Shown here: in pieces, positions 58,914 to 64,000 of the stretch
How the letters are laid out: every line of letters begins with the position of its first letter
Position numbering within the stretch: position 1 is the stretch's first letter
Source of the DNA: Arthrobacter sp. NEB 688
GTDB lineage: Bacteria; Actinomycetota; Actinomycetes; Actinomycetales; Dermatophilaceae
Assembly (NCBI RefSeq): GCF_013201035.1
Contig: NZ_CP053707.1
Span: 558,001-622,000 of the forward strand
Direction of reading: 5' to 3'
DNA: 64,000 nt
Translations under genes and position numbers: made by a program
The notes under the pieces: model-generated
Seen by the model: the letters and a program-made list of their open reading frames with translations, nothing else
What the model was told of the DNA's origin: nothing
The model's database searches: none

Positions 58914-59549
58914 TCAGTCGGGGCGGCCGGTGACGAGCAGGCCGGTGCCGAGACCGACCATCATCAGCCCGCCGACGCCGCCCACCCGCTCCATCCGCCG
59001 CGGCGAGGACGCGAACCACTCGCGGAAGCGCGACGCGGCGAGCGCGACGGCGCCGTCACCGGCGAGGGCGACGACGGCGAACACCGCCCCGAGGACGAGG
59101 AGCTGGAGCGCGACCGGGCCGGACCGGTCGACGAACTGCGGCAGCAGCGCCATGAAGAACACGAGCGACTTGGGGTTGGTCACGCCGACGACGTACCCGG
59201 CGCGCACCGCGTGCGAGGCGGGCGCCGCGGGCATCCCCGCCGACCACGCGGCCGCGAGGTCACGGCGGTGGCGGACCGACTGCACGCCGAGGTGGACGAG
59301 GTAGCCGGCCCCCACGAGCTTGAGCCCCGTGTAGACCGCCGCGCTCGAGGCCACGAGCGGGCCGAGGCCGACGGCGATCGCGACGATCTGGGTGAGGATG
59401 CCGCCCGCGTTGCCGAGCACGGTGAGCAGCGCGGCCCGGCGGCCGGCCGACAGCGCGCGGCCGATCGTGAAGAGCACCGACGGCCCCGGGATCGCGACGA
59501 TGACGACCGAGGCGAGGGCGAAGGCGAGGACGGTGGCGGCGGACGGCAC
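58914..59549 (-). CDS. LysE family amino acid exporter
   Basis: 211-aa transporter with six helices. [31 protein letters not shown] carries the RhtB/LysE N-terminal signature and [20 protein letters not shown] the central one. Exports amino acids or homoserine lactone; substrate unknown. GTG start with CAGACT 6 nt upstream. It converges with the DUF4328 gene across only 16 nt and no hairpin is seen between them. Confidence 0.9.
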   Translation of the reverse strand: MPSAATVLAFALASVVIVAIPGPSVLFTIGRALSAGRRAALLTVLGNAGGILTQIVAIAVGLGPLVASSAAVYTGLKLVGAGYLVHLGVQSVRHRRDLAAAWSAGMPAAPASHAVRAGYVVGVTNPKSLVFFMALLPQFVDRSGPVALQLLVLGAVFAVVALAGDGAVALAASRFREWFASSPRRMERVGGVGGLMMVGLGTGLLVTGRPD

Positions 59550-59555
59550 GCGCCC

Positions 59556-59561
59556 AGTCTG
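59556..59561 (-). promoter_or_regulatory. -10 box of the LysE exporter gene
   Basis: CAGACT on the minus strand, 6 nt before the GTG. Confidence 0.4.
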
Positions 59562-59603
59562 GCGCCGCCGGGGCCCCGGGCGCACCCGTGTTCCGCGCGG
59601 GCG

Positions 59604-60332
59604 TCAGGCCCGGGAGCGGTGGGAGGCGACCACCGCGACGAAGGCCTCGAGGAGGGCCCGGGCGGCGGCCTCCGACGCGGGCTCGGCCTTCCCGGCCGCG
59701 GACCGCAGGGCGGCGAGGTCGAAGCCGTCGGCGGCGACGCGCTCGGGGTCCCAGCGCTCGAGCCGGTCGGCCGAGGCCTCGGGGTGGAACTGGACCCCCC
59801 ACGCGGCCGCACCGACCCGGAAGGCCTGGTGCGGGCACGTGGCGGAGGTCGCGAGGTGCACGGCCCCGGCGGGCAGCGTCGTCACCTCGTCGCGGTGGTT
59901 CTGGATGGCCGGGAAGGCGTCCGGCAGCCCGCCGAGCAGCGGGTCGTGCACCGCCTCGGGGGTCCGCCGGACGGTCACCGACCCCCGCTCGGTGCGCCCC
60001 GAGTCGGCGGTGACGGCGCCGCCGGCGACGAGGGCGAGCAGCTGCGCGCCGAGGCAGATGCCGAGCAGCGGCGTGCCGTCCTCGAGGCAGGCCGCGGCCA
60101 GCCGTCGCTCGGCCGGCAGCCAGGGCGCGCGCTCGTCGGCGTCCGGCATGAAGCCCCCGCCGAGGAGCAGCACGCCGTCCAGGCCCTCGGTCGAGGTCGG
60201 CGCCGACGCCCCGTCGACGAGGCGCACCCGCACCCCCGCCGCGGTCAGCCAGCCGGCGAAGCGCCCGGGGCCGCTGTCGGGGTCGTTGCGGACGACGAGG
60301 ACGACCGGGCCGTGGCCGGGCTCAGGCGGCAC
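59604..60332 (-). CDS. Class I glutamine amidotransferase-like protein
   Basis: 242-aa GATase-1 fold. The catalytic Cys is in GICLGAQLLALVAGG, and the His/Glu pair is in WGVQFHPEAS. The domain stands alone, as in gamma-glutamyl-type hydrolases and GMP-synthase-like relatives; substrate unknown. GTG at 60332 overlaps the antiporter gene end by 11 nt, last gene of a three-gene operon. It ends 55 nt from the LysE gene promoter. Confidence 0.83.
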   Translation of the reverse strand: MPPEPGHGPVVLVVRNDPDSGPGRFAGWLTAAGVRVRLVDGASAPTSTEGLDGVLLLGGGFMPDADERAPWLPAERRLAAACLEDGTPLLGICLGAQLLALVAGGAVTADSGRTERGSVTVRRTPEAVHDPLLGGLPDAFPAIQNHRDEVTTLPAGAVHLATSATCPHQAFRVGAAAWGVQFHPEASADRLERWDPERVAADGFDLAALRSAAGKAEPASEAAARALLEAFVAVVASHRSRA

Positions 60333-61674
60333 GGGCCATCCCGTCCGGACCCCCCGGCCCGGCGGGGCGATCGGCGGCGGCCGCGGCCTCGTCGCGGCGG
60401 CGCTCCAGCCAGCGCATGACCGGGGTCGCGAGGACGCCGTGGACGACGACGGACAGCGCGACGGTGAACCCGACCGTCGACCAGAGCCAGCGCTCCTCGG
60501 CGAAGCGGGCGTGGCCGAGCGCGAAGGCCAGGTAGTACAGCGACCCGATGCCGCGGACCCCGAAGAAGCCGATGACGAGCCGCTCGGGCCGGCTGAGGCA
60601 CGCCGTGCGCGTGCCCTGCCGGTGCCCGAGGAAGGCGAGGTAGCCAGCGGCCGGCCGGATGACGAAGACCAGGAGCAGGCCGACGAGCACGCCACGCCAG
60701 TCGAGGTTGGACAGCAGCCCGGTCGTGATGGCGAAGCCGAGCCCGAGGAGCATGACGAGGGTCAGCAGCGTCTCGAGGCGCTCGACGACGTCGTGCATGT
60801 GCCGGTGGTACTCGTCGTGGCGCTCGAAGGAGCGGATGGTCATCGCGCAGGCGAAGACGGCGAGGAAGCCGTACCCGTGCGCGAACTCCGACAGGCCGTA
60901 GGCGAGCAGGAGCGCGGAGAGGGCGAGCAGCGGCTCGCCGACCTCGGCCAGGCGCAGCGAGCGACGGGAGGCCCGGAAGGCCAGCCGGGCGAGGACCCAC
61001 CCGACGAGGCACCCGACCGCGAGCCCGACGAGCACCTTGCCCACGAGCTCCCAGCCGACCCACCGCAGCACGCCGCCGGCGGGTGCGGTCCCGGCGAGGA
61101 AGACGGCCGCCCAGACGAAGGGGAAGGCCAGTCCGTCGTTGAGCCCGGCCTCGCTCGTCAGCGCGAAGCGCACCTCGTCGTCCTCGTCGAGGTCGTCGTC
61201 CCCGTCGCCCTCGAGCGTCGGCCCCTCGACCTGGACGTCCGAGGCGAGGACGGGGTCGGTCGGCGCGAGCGCGGCGCCGAGCAGCAGCGCCGCGGGAAAG
61301 GCGACCCCGAGCGGGCCGACGGCGAGCAGCGCGACCGCCGCGATGGTCAGCGGCATCGCGATGCCGAGCAGCCGCCAGGTCGGGGCCCACGCGGCCCACG
61401 ACGCGCGCAGCCGCGGGCGCAGCGGGCGGTCGAGCGCGAGCCCGACCCCCATGAGCGCCACGAGCACGGTGAACTCCGCGAGGTGCTCGATCCACGGCCG
61501 CAGCGCGACCGGGTCGATGACGACGTCACCGGAGATGGCGGTCGTCCCGACGAGCAGGCCGACGCAGACGAGGACGATCGGCGCCGACAGCGCCCAGCGG
61601 TGCAGGGCCTGCGGCAGGACCGCCGCGAGGAGGAGCGCCCCGCCGAGCAGGACGTAGACGAGCTGGGGGCTCAC
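60322..61674 (-). CDS. Cation:proton antiporter (CPA1 / NhaP-like)
   Basis: 450-aa antiporter with about 12 helices. ALAPTDPVLASDVQVEGP and EAGLNDGLAFPFVWAAVFLA carry the CPA1 acid pair (TDP and ND); GFFGVRGIGSLYYLAFALG is the later family motif. An acidic loop with a run of Asp and Glu (DGDDDLDEDDE, residues about 160-170) lies between the two. Exchanges Na+ or K+ for H+. GTG start overlaps the DinB-like gene (GTGA). Confidence 0.9.
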   Translation of the reverse strand: MSPQLVYVLLGGALLLAAVLPQALHRWALSAPIVLVCVGLLVGTTAISGDVVIDPVALRPWIEHLAEFTVLVALMGVGLALDRPLRPRLRASWAAWAPTWRLLGIAMPLTIAAVALLAVGPLGVAFPAALLLGAALAPTDPVLASDVQVEGPTLEGDGDDDLDEDDEVRFALTSEAGLNDGLAFPFVWAAVFLAGTAPAGGVLRWVGWELVGKVLVGLAVGCLVGWVLARLAFRASRRSLRLAEVGEPLLALSALLLAYGLSEFAHGYGFLAVFACAMTIRSFERHDEYHRHMHDVVERLETLLTLVMLLGLGFAITTGLLSNLDWRGVLVGLLLVFVIRPAAGYLAFLGHRQGTRTACLSRPERLVIGFFGVRGIGSLYYLAFALGHARFAEERWLWSTVGFTVALSVVVHGVLATPVMRWLERRRDEAAAAADRPAGPGGPDGMARAA

Positions 61675-62216
61675 GGGAGGGCGACCCCGACGTCCGTGAG
61701 GTGGTGCGCGAGGTCGTGCAGGCCGTAGCGGCCGAAGGACAGCGTCGTGAACCGGGCGCCGTCGGAGCGGGTCGCGGTGCGCGACCAGGCGACGTCCTCG
61801 ACCCCGGAGAAGCGGTCGGCGAGGCCGGCGGCGGCCTCCCGCAGCTCGGCGGCGACCGTGGCGGGGTCCTGCTCGCCGTACCGGTCCGCGACGGCCGTGG
61901 CGTCCTGGTCCCAGTTGTCGAAGGTCGGGTCGTCCGCGGTGAGGAGGAGGGCCAGCCGCTGCTCGAAGAGGCGGCAGACGTCGCGCACGTGGCAGGCGTA
62001 CTCCAGCGGCGACCGCGTCGCCGCGTCCGGCCGCACGGCCGCGTCGGGCCGCGCCAGCACGGCGGGCCACGGGTCGGTCGTCGCGGCCACGAGGCGCGCG
62101 ACGTCGTCGGAGCCGACGGCCTGCGGGTCGAAGCCGCAGTCGGGGCAGGCCCGCTCGAGCACCCACGTCCAGTCCTTGGTGTCGGGCACCAGGGCGGCGT
62201 CGGCGTTCTCGGTCAT
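61671..62216 (-). CDS. DinB superfamily protein
   Basis: 181-aa four-helix protein of the DinB/maleylpyruvate-isomerase type. Metal-ligand histidines are likely in LEYACHVRDV (first) and GLHDLAHHLTDVG (second and third). An N-terminal CPDCG suggests a further metal site. Could be a thiol-dependent (mycothiol) transferase, which is the known role of actinobacterial members. First gene of the antiporter operon; TAGTCT lies 6 nt before the ATG. Confidence 0.82.
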   Translation of the reverse strand: MTENADAALVPDTKDWTWVLERACPDCGFDPQAVGSDDVARLVAATTDPWPAVLARPDAAVRPDAATRSPLEYACHVRDVCRLFEQRLALLLTADDPTFDNWDQDATAVADRYGEQDPATVAAELREAAAGLADRFSGVEDVAWSRTATRSDGARFTTLSFGRYGLHDLAHHLTDVGVALP

Positions 62217-62222
62217 CCCCGC

Positions 62223-62228
62223 AGACTA
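62223..62228 (-). promoter_or_regulatory. -10 box of the DinB/antiporter operon
   Basis: TAGTCT on the minus strand, 6 nt before the ATG at 62216. A divergent TACCTT for the kinase gene lies 21 nt away. Confidence 0.5.
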
Positions 62229-62248
62229 CGGGGGCTCCGGGCCTGCTG

Positions 62249-62254
62249 TACCTT
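62249..62254 (+). promoter_or_regulatory. -10 box of the diacylglycerol kinase gene
   Basis: TACCTT, 8 nt before the GTG at 62263. Confidence 0.45.
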
Positions 62255-62262
62255 CCGGTGTT

Positions 62263-63390
62263 GTGTCGGGCGAAGCGTGGACCTGGGTTGGCGTCGCGGT
62301 GGCGGTGCTCTTCGCCGTCGTCGGGGTCTACCTCGTCGTGTCCGCCCGCGAGCCGGGCCGCCACGTCGCGGCCCAGCGCCCCTCGCGCGACAGCTTCCGC
62401 GCGGGTGACGACGCCCCGCCGCCGCGCAAGCGGGTGGCCGTCGTCGTCAACCCGACGAAGTTCGACGACCTCGACGCCGTGCGCGCCACGCTCGCCCGGG
62501 TGTGCGAGGCCAACGACTGGGCCCCGCCGGAGCTGCACGAGACGACGGTCCACGACGTCGGCTTCGGCCAGACCCGCCAGGCCCTCGAGGACGGCGTCGA
62601 CCTCGTCTGCGCCCTCGGCGGCGACGGGACCGTCCGCGCCGTCGCCCAGGAGATGGTCGGCTCCGGCGTCCCGCTCGGCCTGCTGCCGGGCGGCACCGGC
62701 AACCTCCTGGCCCGCAACCTCGAGATGCCCGTCGACGACATCGAGCGCGCGATGGTCGTGGCCCTCACCGGCCGCAACCGGCACGTCGACGCCGGCTGGC
62801 TGACCCTCGACCCCGAGGACCTCGAGCTCGAGGAGGGCGCCGGCGAGGGCTCGAGCGCCGGCGCGCAGCGGCACGCGTTCTTCGTCATGGCCGGGATGGG
62901 CCTGGACGCCGCGATCATGGACTCGACGTCCGAGGAGCTGAAGTCGCGCATCGGCTGGGGCGCCTACGTCCCGGCCGGCCTGCGGCACATGCTGACCGAG
63001 CGCTTCAAGGTCACGCTCACCGTCGACGGCGGCCCGCCCGAGACCCAGCGGGCCAGGATGGTCGTCATCGGCAACTGCGGCAAGATCACCGGCGGCATCG
63101 ACCTCCTCCCGGACGCGGAGCCCGACGACGGGATGCTCGACGTCATCGTCCTCGCCCCGCGGGGCGTCGCGGCGTGGGCGTCGGTGGCCGCGCGGCTCAT
63201 CACCCGCAGCGACCGGACCAACTCCACGCTCGAGCGGCACAAGTGCCAGACCGCCACCGTCAACGTCGACGAGCCGCAGCGGGTCCAGGTCGACGGCGAC
63301 ATCATCGGTGAGGCCAGCCGCCTCTCGGTCGAGGTGCAGCCCCGCGCGCTCGTCGTCCGCACCGAGAACGGGCGACCGACCGGCGCCTGA
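62263..63390 (+). CDS. Diacylglycerol/lipid kinase (DagK/YegS type)
   Basis: 375-aa lipid kinase. One N-terminal helix (VGVAVAVLFAVVGVYLVV), then the catalytic domain with KRVAVVVNPTKFDD, the nucleotide motif LGGDGTVRAVA and LLPGGTGNLLARNL; the C-terminal beta domain ends RVQVDGDIIGEASRL. It phosphorylates diacylglycerol or sphingosine-like lipids at the membrane, probably returning them to phosphatidic acid. A Glu-rich insert lies at about residues 185-205. GTG start supported by TACCTT. Confidence 0.92.
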   Translation: MSGEAWTWVGVAVAVLFAVVGVYLVVSAREPGRHVAAQRPSRDSFRAGDDAPPPRKRVAVVVNPTKFDDLDAVRATLARVCEANDWAPPELHETTVHDVGFGQTRQALEDGVDLVCALGGDGTVRAVAQEMVGSGVPLGLLPGGTGNLLARNLEMPVDDIERAMVVALTGRNRHVDAGWLTLDPEDLELEEGAGEGSSAGAQRHAFFVMAGMGLDAAIMDSTSEELKSRIGWGAYVPAGLRHMLTERFKVTLTVDGGPPETQRARMVVIGNCGKITGGIDLLPDAEPDDGMLDVIVLAPRGVAAWASVAARLITRSDRTNSTLERHKCQTATVNVDEPQRVQVDGDIIGEASRLSVEVQPRALVVRTENGRPTGA

Positions 63391-63426
63391 CCCGAGGTCA
63401 CCGACGCCGGCCCGGCCGGACGTCGC

Positions 63427-64000
63427 TCAGCCCTTCGTGTGCTCCCGCCAGGTGCGCTCGAACGGCAGCCGCCACGTGAACGGCGCGATGAGCTGGTGGA
63501 TCTGGTTCGGGCCCCACGTGCCCTGCGCGTAGGGGTGCACCGGCGGCGGGTTGTCGAGGATCGGCTGGCTGATCTCCCAGAGCCGCTCGATGCCCGTGGC
63601 CGACGTGAAGAGGGTCCGGTCGCCGCGGGCCGCGTCGTAGATGAGCCGCTCGTAGGCCTCGAGCACCGCGCCCGCCCAGCTCGTCTCCTGCATCGCGAAC
63701 TGCATCGAGAGCTTGTCGAGGCGGAAGCCGGGGCCGGGGCGCTTGCCGTAGAACGAGAGCGACATCCGCGACTTGTCGGCGAGGTCGAAGGTCAGGTGGT
63801 CCGGACCCTGGTCCCCGACGCCCGAGCCCTTGGGGAACATCGACTGCGGGGGCTCCTTGAAGGCGATGGAGATGATCCGGGCGCCCTCGGCCATCCGCTT
63901 GCCGGTCCGCAGGTAGAACGGCACCCCGGCCCAGCGCCAGTTGTCGACGAAGCACTTGAGGGCGACGAAGGTCTCGGTGTCGGACTCCGGGGCCACCCCG
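63427..64000 (-). CDS. zwf: Glucose-6-phosphate dehydrogenase, C-terminal part only (5' end beyond window)
   Basis: C-terminal 190 residues of Zwf, which makes 6-phosphogluconolactone and NADPH. VPFYLRTGKRM, AFKEPPQSMF, and the closing YERLIYDAARGDRTLFTSATGIERLWEISQPIL are characteristic. The catalytic DHYLGKE motif and cofactor site lie outside the window. It converges with the lipid kinase gene across 36 nt. Reading frame open to the window edge. Confidence 0.94.
   Translation of the reverse strand, partial: GVAPESDTETFVALKCFVDNWRWAGVPFYLRTGKRMAEGARIISIAFKEPPQSMFPKGSGVGDQGPDHLTFDLADKSRMSLSFYGKRPGPGFRLDKLSMQFAMQETSWAGAVLEAYERLIYDAARGDRTLFTSATGIERLWEISQPILDNPPPVHPYAQGTWGPNQIHQLIAPFTWRLPFERTWREHTKG

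Noticed and set aside
60322-63240. 972-aa minus-strand frame joining the antiporter to upstream sequence
   Set aside because: Everything before GTG 61674 is antisense or out of frame with the DinB and lipid kinase genes; the antiporter family starts at about this position.

Overview
The window is very G+C-rich, densely coded chromosomal DNA from an actinobacterium. Gene content (BsaP next to BioB, CsoR/CopA, cydABDC, DUF1206, DUF2510/DUF4328, AIM24 and YjbR proteins) and the strong GC bias at third codon positions suggest Micrococcales, perhaps an Intrasporangiaceae-like lineage. That placement is inference. I see no rRNA, tRNA, insertion sequence, prophage or CRISPR array. Many transcription units begin with a TANNNT-like -10 box only 6-8 nt from the start codon, as in leaderless actinobacterial transcripts.

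Layout. 1-2725 (minus): branched-chain 2-oxoacid dehydrogenase operon, E1alpha-E1beta-E2, with E2 cut by the window edge. 2871-5126 (plus): small lipoprotein and a membrane-anchored alpha/beta hydrolase. 5093-8056 (minus): four overlapping genes, a family 2 glycosyltransferase, a DUF2064 nucleotidyltransferase-like protein, a cytochrome b/molybdopterin oxidoreductase fusion and a membrane protein, facing a polytopic membrane protein (8184-9590). 9770-14651: dTDP-rhamnose 4-epimerase-like enzyme, aromatic aminotransferase, aldo/keto reductase, holin-like membrane protein and galE. 14883-22504: cytochrome bd oxidase (cydAB), its assembly ABC exporter (cydDC), a BlaI-type repressor, an M56 metalloprotease and a YqeY-like protein. 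A dyad of GTGTAGT/ACTACAC half-sites lies in the cydA promoter. 22880-24251: proline-rich protein and AIM24 protein.

24375-34835 holds a dispersed biotin pathway (bioB-bsaP, bioA, bioF-bioD), interrupted by an FMN reductase, two secreted proteins (one a sedolisin-type peptidase) and a GntR-membrane protein pair. 34891-40647: phosphatase, purB, acetyltransferase, YjbR protein and the copper pair csoR-copA with a clear CsoR operator. 40861-46325: VOC protein, DUF4240, SpoU methyltransferase, two PAP2 phosphatases, DUF1206 and HAD phosphatase. 46613-51456: siderophore uptake operon (binding protein, two permeases, ATPase, siderophore-interacting reductase) behind a DtxR/IdeR box. 51656-55920: ABC exporter and a two-component system. 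56131-64000: DGPF protein, serS, DUF4328 protein, LysE exporter, a glutamine amidotransferase/antiporter/DinB operon, a diacylglycerol kinase and the 3' end of zwf.

The most unusual content is non-coding. There are eight in-phase 21-bp palindromic units (22570-22737), five 51-bp units with a CRISPR-like palindromic core (46379-46612), a dispersed family of near-identical long perfect palindromes just downstream of genes (10954, 26403, 37431, with a decayed copy at 25673), a second palindrome family (12200, 51581), and a duplicated hairpin (9602-9730).
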